This document shows, one piece after another, positions 12,858-23,570 of a stretch of 64,000 bases of DNA; within the stretch, counting starts at the first letter, position 1, and each line of letters starts with the position of its first letter. A model generated the notes under the pieces. It did not search any database. It was not told the origin of the DNA and saw nothing but the letters and a program-made list of their open reading frames with translations. A program made the translations under genes and the position numbers. The DNA comes from Sepioteuthis lessoniana (taxonomy: Eukaryota; Mollusca; Cephalopoda; Myopsida; Loliginidae): the NCBI GenBank assembly GCA_963585895.1, contig OY757912.1, forward strand, positions 76,715,412 to 76,779,411, read 5' to 3'.

Positions 12858-13535
12858 ATTTTATGGTGGATTTTAACTGGGTTGAATTCAATTTTTTCTT
12901 CTCCTAATAGGTTGCCGTAATCAACGTTACAAAGCTCAGTCTAGCCTACTGTTTACCCATAGCTGGAAGTTGAATATTTAGATCAACACCTGTATTAGCG
13001 CTATGTGAAACGGCCTTGTCTCGGATTTTAATTCAGATCCCCAAAACTATTTCCAACGTCGATAACCATTCAACTTCGATTGCGTGGCAGATACTGCATA
13101 CAATTTTATTGCGGATTTTATCAGGGTTGAATTCAATTTTTTCTTCTCCTAGGAAGGTTTCCATAACCAATGTTAAAGAGCTTAGTCTACCCAACTGTCT
13201 AGCCATAAGGTAAGTAGCTGAATTTGAACTCAGATCCCCGTAACTATTTCCTACATTAAACTTCGATTGCATTGGCATGGCAAATACAGCATACACATTT
13301 ATTGCGGATTTTATCAGGGTTGAATTCAATTTTTCTTCTCCTAGGTAGGTTTCCATAACCAATGTTAAAGAGATTAGTCTACCCAAATGTTTAGCCATAG
13401 CTTGAAGGTAAGTAGCTGGATTAATGCCTGTATTAGCGCTACGTGAAACAGCCTTGTCTCGGAGTTGAACTCAGATCCCCATAACTATTTCCTACATTTA
13501 ACTTCGATTGCATTGGCATGGCAAATACTGAATAC
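12858..13535 (-). repeat. Three tandem copies of a SINE-B-derived unit, reverse
   Basis: Units are 12858-13102 (245 bp), 13103-13296 (194 bp) and 13297-13535 (239 bp). Each has tgaattcaatttttcttctc, a cctactgtttacccatagc variant and a B-box-like tgaactcagatccc. Units 2 and 3 resemble each other more than unit 1. Unit 2 lacks about 45 bp (the cctgtattagcgcta block). The 60-120-residue frames across it are by-products. Confidence 0.85.
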
Positions 13536-14370
13536 AATTTTGTGTATATTTTACCTAATTATTTTTTCTGTTGCATTATTTATGAAACACCTTCAACATT
13601 CGTATAGAGTGTACGTGTAATCCCATGAAAGGAGACCATAAGTAATAAGGTGAAATAACTGCCAGTTATGATTGCCACAGCGTTTGGGAAATTATGTAAG
13701 CATAACACGACAGAAAGGAGAATACTTATTGGAAAACCATGCAAAAAGGAAAAAATACAAAGTGTTCGAAATGTCTATGAACGAAACGCTTGTGTTAGTT
13801 GTACTACAACGCTTCAGTCGAATATCTGAAGTTTTTTTAGCTTAAATGTTGACTTGATGAGATGTATATTTTTTTTCTATTTTGGCTCAACGTGTTGTGT
13901 AGGGGCGTCTCGAAAAGTTCAAGAGATGAAAAGACGAATCGAGAGGCATTTTATATCAGGAAAGGAAAAAACAAACACCACACGGTTGCAAAAAAAATCC
14001 ACAAACGATATTTCAGATGTTCCGGGTTTTTCAACTGGTTAAATATGTGGTGGGGTGTCTTTGTATGTTGAGGGAGGAAATATTAACCATCATCAAATTC
14101 ATGTACCCCACTACCATCCACCAATGGTAGAGGTGGTTTTGCTTTCACGTGAAATATAGGTTTTGACTTGTCACTATTTCGGTAATTAACTGTCTGGATC
14201 TTTAAAAAGTCCCCAAGTCTCTTTTCTGACCGCCTCTTGCTATTAAAACTAGAGTGACCGTGTTGGCTACGTCCGAAAAAATTAGGCATCGAATTCACTG
14301 GTGTGAAGAATGACGCAATATTTCAGATGTTTCAAATTTGGTATTCATGTTAAGTTCGTTGCTCAGAAAG
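13536..14370. other. Unassigned stretch
   Basis: Nothing recognised. Short frames have no known motif. Confidence 0.5.
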
Positions 14371-14371
14371 T

Positions 14372-14372
14372 A

Positions 14373-14421
<49 letters not shown>
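14372..14421. repeat. (TC)n(TA)n microsatellite
   Basis: TC run to about 14389, then TA. Confidence 0.95.
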
Positions 14422-14423
<2 letters not shown>

Positions 14424-14574
14424 ATATCTCATCTACTGAAAATGATGCCAACATATGCAGAGATAAGGGATAATCTGCTATTAACAGATTAACAGCCATA
14501 TGGTAATCTGATCTCTCTCATAAAATAAAACCAGCATTCTTCTAAGCTGGAGCGATATCAGTTCTACTCTGCGG

Positions 14575-14870
14575 TTGCACCACTTGGACTTTAACGAAAC
14601 ACCAGGAGAAAAGACTAGATCGGAACCACATAATGATGCTGTTAGCTACAGCACCCAACAAAACAGCAGTTGTACGGTCACTTTCCTTCACACACACAAA
14701 AAAAAAACGAGTAAGACTAACAAGATATGCTGGAAACTTCTAAAAATGTAAGAACGAACGTATAAGTGACTTTCTCTATGAATTCCTACACACGGACACA
14801 CCAGTATTGGCCGACCAGAAAAAAAGCTCAGATAAATCAGGACTGTGAGGACACTGGATGCCGTCTAGTT
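14575..14870 (+). repeat. LINE-1w 3' fragment, old
   Basis: Diverged match to the C-terminal end of the 38.5-kb LINE: 'cagcagttgtacggtcactt', 'acgaacgtataagtgac', 'ctgtgaggacactggatgcc'. Many indels; a CA-type run lies inside. Confidence 0.5.
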
Positions 14871-14941
14871 GAGGATTGATTAATCAAAATAAAATGAACA
14901 GAGTCTGGATTTGAATGCGACAGGTTGAAAAAGACCGGACC

Positions 14942-14943
<2 letters not shown>

Positions 14944-14978
<35 letters not shown>

Positions 14979-14979
14979 G

Positions 14980-15021
<42 letters not shown>
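14944..15021. repeat. (CA)n(TA)n microsatellite
   Basis: CA run to 14975, then TA from about 14982. Confidence 0.95.
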
Positions 15022-15022
<1 letters not shown>

Positions 15023-15212
15023 AGACACACATATATATTTGTGCATGCGTGTATCAGAGTATCTTTTAAGGCACTCATCAAGAGTTCAATCCGTAGTAGT
15101 CATTTGGTATTAATATAACAAGAAGGAAACTGCATGTCTATACAATATATCTGTTTTCATTGCTTATATGCGTATACAATCACGCCAGTATTTTTGCAAG
15201 CAATATTCCGTC

Positions 15213-15352
15213 ATGCCCGTGGCTGAATGGTTAGAGGCTTCGACTTGGCGTTTGAGTCAAACCGGGTTTCGATCCCAGCTATGGGCAGCTACTGTCGAGC
15301 CACATTGATGAGTTCTGATAGAACGAAACAGATCTGTCTGTGGATGACTATA
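15213..15352 (+). repeat. SINE-D copy with well-preserved tRNA-like head
   Basis: The first 73 nt (about 15215-15287) fold like a tRNA. The 7-bp acceptor stem GCCCGTG/TATGGGC uses G-U pairs, the anticodon stem is GACTT/GAGTC, and the T arm surrounds gggtttcgatccc. The anticodon loop lacks the usual U33, so it is not a working tRNA. The body (gagttctgatagaacgaaac, tctgtctgtggatgac) is the SINE-D family found at 18.3, 57.0 and 59.6 kb. It runs into (TA)n at 15353. Confidence 0.8.
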
Positions 15353-15524
15353 GATATATATATATATATATATATATACTTTTAGTTATCATAAATAAGT
15401 TTTAATTTCTTGTTTATGAAAAATAAAAATCAGTATCATTTTGATTCAAGAGATAAGGTTTTAAATATCTGGAAAAAGAAAAAAAAAACAAAGAAGAAAA
15501 GAATTGACAAAATTACTGAAATAA

Positions 15525-15550
15525 CAAGAAAGAAAGAAAGAAAGAAAGAA
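15525..15550. repeat. (GAAA)n microsatellite
   Basis: Six GAAA/AAAG units. Confidence 0.85.
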
Positions 15551-15604
15551 TCATCGATCTGAATTTTTGTGATGAGGCTTGAGGTGTATTATTTTTGTAA
15601 GTAT

Positions 15605-15850
15605 AAACGCGACGTTTCAGCCGCTGTGACCTCCGGCTTAGTTTATCTGAGCACAGCAATGATTCAACCAGAGAAATCTTTTTTAAAATTTGACTGTTGA
15701 TGAAACAAGCGGTTCAAGAACTATGAACTTGTAGGATCAACAGTCTAGCTTTAAAAACGATTTGTTTGAATCATCTCTGTGCCCAGATAAACAAGGGGCA
15801 CTTGAGGAAGGCCAAAGGTGGCAGCGGCCGAAACATTGTTCTTCAACTTA
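15605..15850. repeat. Inverted pair of 'GCGGC(C/T)GAAAC' motifs
   Basis: The minus strand at about 15612-15645 reads gccggaggtcacagcggctg then aaacg. The plus strand at about 15808-15840 reads aaggccaaaggtggcagcgg then ccgaaac. Such '...GG...CCGAAACG' blocks are common in Penelope-like and other invertebrate repeats. No ORF; family not established. Confidence 0.4.
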
Positions 15851-16047
15851 CTAAAATAAAGTTGAGGACAACAGTCCAAAAAATCACCCCCTCCCACCAA
15901 AAAAAGAAAGAATTGATAACATGAAAAATAAAGAATGAAGACAAGCAAATCAACATGAAAAACGAAGAGAGAAAGAAGAAATAGAAGGAAATCAATTACA
16001 AGCATAAAAAGATTTAAAACATTCAACCAAGTAAACAGATCTTGGCC

Positions 16048-16105
16048 AAATGTCTTTGTTCAATAGCACATCAACCTTCGTGGGTCATTTAATGTCAGTG
16101 CCATC
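16048..16105 (-). repeat. Shared 3' tail fragment, reverse
   Basis: agcacatcaaccttcgtggg plus tcatttaatg, the reverse of the SINE-A/repeat-F tail. Confidence 0.55.
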
Positions 16106-16152
16106 CTTGTAGCTGTGATACTATCTAACTTACTGCTGAGGAAATAATTAGT

Positions 16153-16540
16153 AAAGTTGGCGACCGTAGTCGAGGGCGATCAGAGGGTCCCTTTTCAATA
16201 GCTACTACACCGAGGTGTAAGGGAGGCCGCTACTCCTTTCCAAGGATTGCTTCACTTTACCCTTGATACGTACCTTACATTGCTGAGTGTTAAGCAAGGG
16301 TGTATCAATTAGTTTTCTAAATTTCTGAGACGAAGCTTGCTGATTTTTATCAAAATAAAAAAAAAAATTATAAATATAAAAAATATAAAAACATATATTA
16401 AAAAAATAAAACTAAATAAATAAATAAATAAAAATAAAAAATATTTTTAAAAAAAGGGTGTATCAAGTACCATTTTGAGTCGTTGGTATGACACGACCTG
16501 GGATTGGACCATTGGCGTTTCATAGGTTTCATATTAGTTG
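16153..16540 (-). repeat. SINE-E copy, reverse, split by an insertion
   Basis: 16153-16308 matches the family 3' half (aaagttggcgacc at the outer end; tagctactacaccgaggtgt). 16467-16540 continues with the tRNA-like head region (gacctgggattg). The interruption is the A-rich insert at 16309-16453. Confidence 0.75.
16309..16453 (+). mobile_element. Small retro-insert with A-rich tail and 13-bp TSD
   Basis: 145 bp flanked by a perfect 13-bp duplication aagggtgtatcaa (16296-16308 and 16454-16466). About 45 bp of body (ttagttttctaaatttctga...) are followed by about 100 bp of A-rich tail with AAAT/TAAA repeats. This is the hallmark of target-primed retroposition. The source RNA is unknown. Confidence 0.75.
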
Positions 16541-16544
16541 GAAC

Positions 16545-16645
16545 TAAAGGTAATAGTGCAACTGCAGAGTGTTAGCCTGAAAGTGTACTTAATAACGTAA
16601 CTGGAGTTCGAATTCGCTTACTTGGAGTCCCGCTATGGCACCACA
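16545..16645 (-). repeat. SINE-A head fragment, reverse
   Basis: Minus strand: gtggtgccatagcgggactc head variant, then gcgaattcgaactccagtta (B-box region). Confidence 0.5.
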
Positions 16646-16867
16646 ATACATATCTTGTTTTAATCAATTCGATTTTAACTGGATTAATGGAGGTTTCTCA
16701 AAGATATCTTATATAAATACTCCGTAATGTATTTTCTCTTCTTGTCATATCTCAGGATAAACAGGGTTATGTAATCTCCCCTCCCCGCTCCACGTGAACT
16801 AACATGCAAGACGTTATACGACATCTTACGAGGAGACGGTTCGTTGTATAATGAATATCTTCGTAGG

Positions 16868-17105
16868 AAATCAATATACTGACTCTAGTTCCAATCCTAG
16901 ATGAGGTTGTTTACATCTCACATGAATCCAGCAATTATTCCTCCTGCTATGGGTAAATAGTAGGATAGACTGACCTCTTTAACAATGGCATGTCGATTTG
17001 TCTTGGAGAAGGAAAACTCTGAATTCAGATTTGTTAAACTCCACTTAAGAAACTGCGAATGTGTTGTATCCTGATTGTGCTGCGGAGTTAGTAAATACAT
17101 TTCAT
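16868..17105 (+). repeat. SINE-B copy, head decayed
   Basis: tgctatgggtaaatagtagg, tcttggagaaggaaaactct, gaattcag, tgttaaactccacttaagaa and a 'ttgtatcctg' end in family order. Confidence 0.75.
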
Positions 17106-18084
17106 ATGTTTAAAGATAACTTCAAAGAAAAACAATGTCTAACCTGCACTAAAATTCCTTGAGAGCTGAAAAATGAAGCTCTATAATTCACGTTGTAAAC
17201 TTTATTTCTTACTCCTGTTTTATTTTGTTCTTTTGTTTTTTTGCTTTTGTTTTTTTATTAAAATTTTAACAAGTGTCCATATAAAATAATATTACGCCGT
17301 ATATTTTATTATTATAGTTTTAAACATCTGTTTTCTACCAATAAATACAAACAAAGAAATACCTAAGAAAGAGAAAAAGAAAAACTAAAAGCCGCAAGCT
17401 ACAGTAGAATGCGATGGAGTCATAAGAGTAATAAAAAAATCGTTAGAGATTAATGGCGGACATTTTTCCCCGGCGATTAGTGCTGAAAACAAAACTTCGT
17501 ATCAACTGACATTACATTTGCCGAACGTAGCTAAAACCTTTTTGGCGACTTCTGATCTCAAGGCACGAGCTATATTTTTTTATATTACATTTGTATTTTT
17601 TCTTTTTTTTATTCTTTTTTAATCTTTGTTTGATTCAGTACTTCTGTTTTTGTGTTCTCTTCTTTTTATTCTTGCATTTTCTTCTTTTCTCCGACCCCCA
17701 ATAAAGTGCTTTGTAGTTTGTCTCAAAATTGAAAATATATCTATTTTCACACCGACGCCCGGTATAATGTTATGATTTTGAAACCTATAGATTGGTGCCA
17801 AGCAATCTTTCTACTATATTTGCGTTGATTTACAATTAGCATTAATATATAAATGAATAAATTATGAATAAATATATAATACCCCCCCAAAAAAACGATT
17901 GGAGTATCACCCATAAATAAGAAACACCCTTAATTTTTTATAAAAAATATTTAACTTTCACATTCCAATTTTTTAGTAGGTCATATAACTCAACCATAGA
18001 GTGATGTTTCTGTTCTCGGGGGAATTTACGAGGGGCCTGTCTGGTACAAAATTTGCAATATTCTTACTTTAACGCACTGAATCG
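17106..18084. other. Unassigned A/T-rich stretch
   Basis: T-rich and A-rich low-complexity runs; no gene or family recognised. Confidence 0.55.
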
Positions 18085-18119
18085 ATCGTTCTGGTCTGTA
18101 CACAGTGATGTTTTCGTAA

Positions 18120-18222
18120 TCTATCAATTGTTTCTATGGAAAACACAAACAGCCTTATCCAAGACTTGAACTCGTTTCGCCGTGTCCATTTTTTACGACT
18201 ATATGCGTTACACATCAAGGAC
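18120..18222 (-). repeat. SINE-B head fragment, reverse
   Basis: Minus strand: tRNA-like head, cgtaaaaaatggacacggcg, B-box region gagttcaagtcttgg. Confidence 0.6.
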
Positions 18223-18224
18223 CC

Positions 18225-18316
<92 letters not shown>
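18223..18316. repeat. (CT)n(TA)n microsatellite
   Basis: CT run to 18249, then TA with one interruption. Confidence 0.95.
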
Positions 18317-18319
<3 letters not shown>

Positions 18320-18712
18320 CATCCACAGACAGACTGTTTCGTTCTATCAGAACTCTTCAGTGTGGCTAGACCCGCAGGACGCTCGAAGCCGGGATCGAAA
18401 CCCGTCTAACTTTACGATAGATTAAGGTTTCAGACCACACAGCTACAAGCGGACTACGTTGGCTAAGGGAATTTTAAGGTATTTTATTTTTAGCAACAGC
18501 AGCAGCAGCCTTTGTTTACATTTTTAATACCCTATCGGCTACCAGAGTGCTCAATTCTTACGAAGAGCTTTGCATTACGCTAGGGGCCGACAATTCCTTC
18601 GCCAGAGTGCTCAACCCCCATGGGGGAGCGTATATATTGTCATCCACAGACAGACTGTTTCGTTCTATCAGAACTCTTCAGTGTGGCTAGACCCGCAGGA
18701 CGCTCAAAGTAA
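18317..18712 (-). repeat. Repeat G: two SINE-D units flanking a 180-bp spacer, reverse
   Basis: Two reverse SINE-D pieces (18317-18455 and about 18640-18712; both have gtcatccacagacagactgt) flank a spacer with ccctatcggctaccagagtg, a CAG run, and 'gagtgctcaacccccatggg'. The whole arrangement recurs at 56951-57350, so the composite moved or was duplicated as a unit. Confidence 0.75.
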
Positions 18713-19270
18713 AGAAAAAAGGTAAGTATAGCCTAAAATATCAGTTTTATGGCTAACATCGACGGTAAACAGTTTTTTTGAATATTAATCCCTTCGGCTG
18801 TAATCATTAGTAAAATTAGATATAAAGGCAGTTACCTAGAAAGAGAATGTATTCGTGTTTACTGCTCTAAATTGCGGGCCAGACTAACTTTCTTCTCCAC
18901 TGTAAAGGTACGGTACCGAAAAATCATTTTAACTACCCAGAAACAGTGTAAGTGTTTTTTAATTTTATCTATAAATTTATTTAGTGATTTCTGTATGTAT
19001 GTGTCTGGGTCTGTGTTGTTTTTTTCTTTTTGCTTAGTTTAGTTTCTTTGTTTAATAGCATATCAGCCTTCGTGAGTTATTTCACAGATTTATTCACAGA
19101 TTTATAATCCGTACACAATCATGGGAACTGGAATAATCTTCGCTCAGTTAATGAAAGCACAAGCCAGTGGGAATCAAACTTTTAACAACAGTATATATTT
19201 TGGACATGTTTTTTATACAACAACTGATAGTAGTTAAAATGAATTTAATATACACACACATACCCCCCCC

Positions 19271-19285
<15 letters not shown>
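18713..19285. other. Mostly unassigned stretch with a tail fragment
   Basis: A reverse copy of the shared tail (tttgtttaatagcatatcag) lies at about 19030-19085. Nothing else recognised. Confidence 0.5.
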
Positions 19286-19302
<17 letters not shown>

Positions 19303-19312
19303 TGGGAGAGAG

Positions 19313-19567
19313 AGAGAGCTAACCGTGGTATAATGGTTATCGGCGTAGGAAATAGAACCATTAACGAGTTCAATACCGAACGAGATTGATTACAGTGCAT
19401 TCAGTCCCCTGGGAAAAGAAAGAATTCAATATTTTTCCCTCCTGCAATGGGTAAATATTAGAGACGACTGATTTCTTTAGCCCTGACTTGGCAACTACAC
19501 TAGGAGAATGAAAACTCTAAATTCAAATCTGTTAAACTCCACTTAAAAATTGACCTTGTGTTACATT
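19313..19567 (+). repeat. SINE-B copy, near full length
   Basis: It starts with the A box ccgtggtataatggttatcg and a B-box-like gagttcaataccg. The body (ctgcaatgggtaaatattag, aggagaatgaaaactct) and 3' end (ttgaccttgtgttacattc) follow. Flanked by (GA)n at about 19286-19312 and (CA)n from 19569. Confidence 0.8.
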
Positions 19568-19885
19568 CAACACACACACACACACACACACACACCTATT
19601 TATATATTCACACGTAAGCATGTATACATATTGAAATGGATATATATGCATTCATACACAAACGGAAAAAAACACACACATATATATATTTACTTACATG
19701 CATATATGTATACACATTCGCACATGAACACACTCATATATACATATGAATACATATATATCCATGAAATTATATGAAAAACTAACATGCCTCTAGTATA
19801 ACTGTAAGTTTAACATGTTTTTAAGCATCAAACACTTTTGAGGAGTTCTTCAGGTAAGGTGTCTATTTTCAAAAATGGTCTAATA

Positions 19886-21428
19886 CAGTGGCAGAAATTA
19901 AATTGTGAATAATTTTATCATTACTGTACAAATTGGTCAGAAAATTTGAGTTAGGTACCTAGATCAACTAAGTACTAGTATACGTATTCGATTTTATAAC
20001 AACTTCCACCCAAAAAACGTTACTAAGAAAAATGCGTTTTCAAGGGTGGAAATAAGTATAAGACTGTTTTCAAAATTTGTATTTAACAAGAATTGTACAA
20101 AATCAATATTTAAATGTATTTCCTTTCAATTGTAATACTTCAACACACTTGTCCTGGATTGATTCGATAAGTTTTCTGAGAGTTTCAGGTGAAATTTCAT
20201 TGCAATACTGTTTAATGCAAGATTTTAAAGTTTCTCCATGTTCAAATTGACGTTTATTTTCGTATATTCTTCTTGACAAAATTCTCCGCAAAATTTCTAT
20301 TGGCTTTAAATCTGGAGACTTAGTGGACCAGTCCAAAAAGTCAAAAAATTTTGTTTTAAACCAGTCTTTTGTGAGTGTGGAAGTGTGTATAACCACGTTG
20401 TCCTATTGAAAAAAGGCATTTTTGGTGTCTAGACGATTCATAAATGGGAAGACTTTTTTCCAACACATTAATATATCGAGCAGAGTTTTGTTTCCCTTCC
20501 AACTAAATCAGCCTTTCCAGACGCAGAAAAAGCTCCCCAAACCATAACATATCCTCCTCCGAATGGTCTTTTTGAAAATAGGCTCTTCTCCTTTCTTAAA
20601 TAATGCCAATAACACTGGGAGCCGTCAGGCCCATCCAAATTAAACTGTTTTTCATTCGAAAATACCACACTTTCCCATTTCTCCATTGTCAATGTTAGTT
20701 TTCTTACCCAATCTTCGTGCATCCTCTTGTAGTTAAAGCAGGGACTGTCTTCCGGTTTCGATATACGAGATTTGGCGATTCATTAAGAAGTTGACAAACT
20801 CTTCTTGAAGTGATGGGTAAATTCTGAGATTTTTGCAGATCTCTTGAGCTTGATTGTCCTTTAGAAGCTTCTCTAAAAAGTTGACGTCTACCTGCATTTG
20901 TTAGTTTAGGTGGACGACCTGCACGTTTTCTGGTGCCATACGATTCAGGGTCCTTTAGATAATTTCTCATAACTGTTTGGGACCTCAACACTTCTCTTTC
21001 AATGAAGGTTAGAGATTTTCCTTCCAGTTTATTGGCAGAAATTTGCCCTTTTTCATTTTCATTTAGAGTGGGGAGCTCCTAGGCATTTTGCAGTAACTGT
21101 ATTCAATTATGAAATGTTTAAATAGGACTCACATAGCTTACAATCATGAGAAGAGTCTTTTTTTAAATCTGCGCATGTAATTATGCTTCCTTTGGCATTC
21201 TGAAGTAAACAAGAAATGCAATTTTTCAAAACAGTCTTATAATTATTTTCTCCCTCAAAAACAATTTTTTGTTTATAACATTTTTTTTTGGTGGAAAGTT
21301 GTAATAAAATCGAATATGTATACAAATATCCATTGGATTTAAGGACCACGCATAAATTTTCAGAGTAATTTGTGCCGCATTAAGAAAATTATTAACAATT
21401 TAATGGGGTGTCTTATACTTATGTTGTA
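19886..21428 (-). mobile_element. Tc1-type (DD34E) DNA transposon, copy 1
   Basis: A TA dinucleotide precedes the left end (cagtgg...). Long subterminal inverted repeats share tattcgattttat(a/t)acaac and ggtggaaataagtataagac blocks near both ends. The latter block also recurs about 150 bp inside the left end (20044-20063), an IR/DR layout as in Tc3 or Sleeping Beauty. The right end, about 21428, is slightly decayed. The partner copy is at 27389-28920. Confidence 0.85.
20103..21086 (-). pseudogene. Tc1-like transposase, broken
   Basis: Three frames cover a protein of near-normal Tc1 length (about 330 codons). It has a paired HTH with the GRPP hinge ('YGTRKRAGRPPKLTNAGRR'), 'LPITSRRVCQLLNESPNLVY', a catalytic core starting 'VVFSNEKQFNLDGPDGSQCY', 'GGGYVMVWGAFSASGKADL', then 'DN' and 'SPDLKPIE'. 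Second D to E spacing is 34 residues (DD34E). The first catalytic residue is Asn instead of Asp (FSNE for FSDE). There is a frameshift near the TKKH/MHEDW junction (about 20710-20725), a shift after 'LVGRETKLCSIY' (about 20470), a stop replacing Trp just before the second D (about 20403) and stops near the N-terminus. Not functional. Confidence 0.9.
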
Positions 21429-22044
21429 TATTGACCTCTGACACGGCCAAACATGCAAATTCCAAAGACGGCGGAAGTTGCATATTCCGTTGGCGTAGGC
21501 GAGCTTGGCTGACAATATGGGACAAGGTTATAATCCCACGGTACAGTCACCAACTGATACACCGGAAGAGGGTGACCTGTGAATTGCATGACAGTTATTT
21601 CCGCTCGATGATGATCAAAACATGCCATTCCAAAGACGGTGGAAGTTGCATATTCCGTTGGCCATTTATGGGAAGAGATTGAGTGTGCATTGAACTATTA
21701 TATAACTCAGTGCACAGGAAATTCAATCAGTTGGGGATCAGACGAGTTGGAGGTAAGATGCGGTAGAGAAAACTAGTACCCAGAGAAGCTGGGCCCCATG
21801 CCCCCGGTTGAGCAGCCCAGGAGAACGGGAAAGAGACGCGGTTACGGCCAATAAAGTGGAGGTCAATATGTTGCAGTTCTGTTCGGTCTCCAACTCCTTC
21901 TCACACACAAGCCTTTCAAATAAAGTGAGAGGTATATTTTTCTAAAGAACTGTCTTCGCTCGTCTTTATTGTGTCGTTGTGTTATGCATATAGATGTACA
22001 TGTATTATGTGGCTATACAACACTTATTTCCATCGCTGTATATT
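21429..22044. other. Possible solo LTR or promoter-bearing repeat
   Basis: Contains a 45-bp direct repeat (21452-21496 and 21617-21661; gaagttgcatattccgttgg), a TATA-like tattatataactcagtgc at about 21690, and two AATAAAG signals at about 21850 and 21920. The order TATA then polyadenylation signal suits an LTR, but clear TG...CA ends and a TSD were not found. Confidence 0.3.
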
Positions 22045-22335
22045 CGTTTTTAAATTTAACATCGTTTTAACTCATTATAAGCTAAATTTTGCATTCTCTG
22101 ATTCATAATGAAATTATTTTAAGGTAAGATCGTTTTAACCCATTATAACCTAAACTTTTCATTTTCTGATTTACAATTTATAATTACATGGAAACATCCG
22201 TTTCAACCTTTATGAGCTAAACTTTTTATTTTCCGATTTATAATGAAATTATAGTTAGGAAACAACGGTTTCACCACTTATAACCTAATTTTTTTTTCTT
22301 TCCCGATTCATAACGAAATTATTATAAAGAAAAAC
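22045..22335. repeat. Tandem array, four units of about 70 bp
   Basis: Each unit has 'gttttaa/tttcaacc', 'cattataagctaaa(t/c)ttt' and 'ctgattcataatgaaatta' variants. A/T-rich, with 15-25% divergence by eye. Confidence 0.75.
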
Positions 22336-22839
22336 CTAAAAACAAATTGTAAACGCATGCATCTAACCTTTATTAGTGTAAATATAAATATAAATTTTAT
22401 TAATGCAAAGTATGCATTAAATTAACCAAAATGTACGTATTTAAGGATATTTTCATGTTTATTTTAAATATTTTCATACTTGAATATTTGATTATATGTA
22501 AATTGAGGTTTGACGTGATTTGTCTCTGTTGGAAATATCAGGTTTACAGAGTATGGTAAAATAACGACAAACCCAAAATATGAAGTTTACTGCTTATATC
22601 AACACAAGCCAATCATATGGGTCATCTAACGAACATATAAAACACTTCAGCTGTAATTTGTGTGGTTAGATTTTTAGTTAGCACACCAAGAAGAATATAT
22701 AGGTATTTACTGGACTATGCAGGGACTGATACTATTTTGTTTACCACAGGAACTGTTCCGAAAAATAATTCTAACTGCCTCAACACAATTTTTGATTTTA
22801 TCTTATTTCATTTTTTTATTTTATTTATTTTTGTTTTGT
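22336..22839. other. Unassigned stretch
   Basis: Nothing recognised. Confidence 0.5.
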
Positions 22840-22844
22840 TTTGT

Positions 22845-22915
22845 TTGATTTAGTTTGGTTTCTTTGTTTAATGGCATATCAACTTTTGTGGTTTATTTAG
22901 TGACAAATTAATCTT
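22845..22915 (-). repeat. Shared 3' tail fragment, reverse
   Basis: tttaatggcatatcaacttt and 'gtttatttagtgacaaatta', preceded by a TTTGT-rich run (A-rich end on the minus strand). Confidence 0.6.
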
Positions 22916-23009
22916 TTAAAAAAAGACAGTATTTGTACAATAATCCTAATCATCGGGGTGGATGAGATACTGGCATTTGTTTTATTTTACTTGGCTATCA
23001 TCTAGACTT

Positions 23010-23245
23010 GTTATTTGCATTATAAAAAACACCATAGAAACGGTTAGGAAATAAAAATAAGTATTTATTTGCATAACAAAAACACTATTAAAAACGTTTA
23101 GGAAATTAAAAAAAAAAAAATTTATTTGCATAATAAAAACACTATTAAAATTGTTTAGGAAATAAAAAAAAGTATTTACTTCCATTATAAAAAACATTAA
23201 AACGTTTAGGAAATAAAAAAAAGATTTATTTGCATAATAAAACAG
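23010..23245. repeat. Tandem array, about 57-bp units
   Basis: Four to five units of 'tttatttgcataataaaaac', 'actattaaaa' and 'gtttaggaaataaaaaaaag'. The 71-residue frame here is a by-product. Confidence 0.85.
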
Positions 23246-23565
23246 ATTTTGTTGGTTGGTTGCTTAAGTTTAATGGCACATCAACCATGGTAAGTTATTG
23301 AGTTAAGCTGGGTTTTATGGCATACCACCCCTTCTAGGTTATTGAGTTTCGTTTGGATGGGTTGGGTTTTATCACATATAAACCATTGGTTACTGAGTTG
23401 GGTTTGGTTCGGTTTTATGGCATATAAACCCTTGTCGGTTGTTTTTGGTTTGGTTTGGTTGGGTCTTATGACATATAAACCCTTGTAGGTTGTTAAGGTT
23501 TGATTTGGTTGGGCTTTATGGCATATCAACCCGAGTAGGTTATCTAATGCCAAATCCACTTTGTA
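23246..23565 (-). repeat. Tandem expansion of the shared tail, reverse
   Basis: Five to six units of about 60 bp, each with ttatggcatataaaccctt, gtaggtt and a TTTGGTTTGG linker. On the minus strand each unit is the SINE-A/repeat-F tail. The 126-residue minus frame made of QTK/HKTQPNQ repeats is an artefact of the array. Confidence 0.85.
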
Positions 23566-23570
23566 CATAT

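Noticed and set aside
13033-13398. A 121-residue protein on the minus strand
   Set aside because: It tracks the tandem SINE units, with internal duplication explained by the array.
15215-15287. A functional tRNA gene
   Set aside because: The fold is good, but the anticodon loop lacks U33 and the unit continues into a repeated SINE body.
21107-21349. An extra gene upstream of the Tc1 transposase
   Set aside because: The segment is the Tc1 5' region and inverted repeat; the second copy has the same sequence without an open frame.
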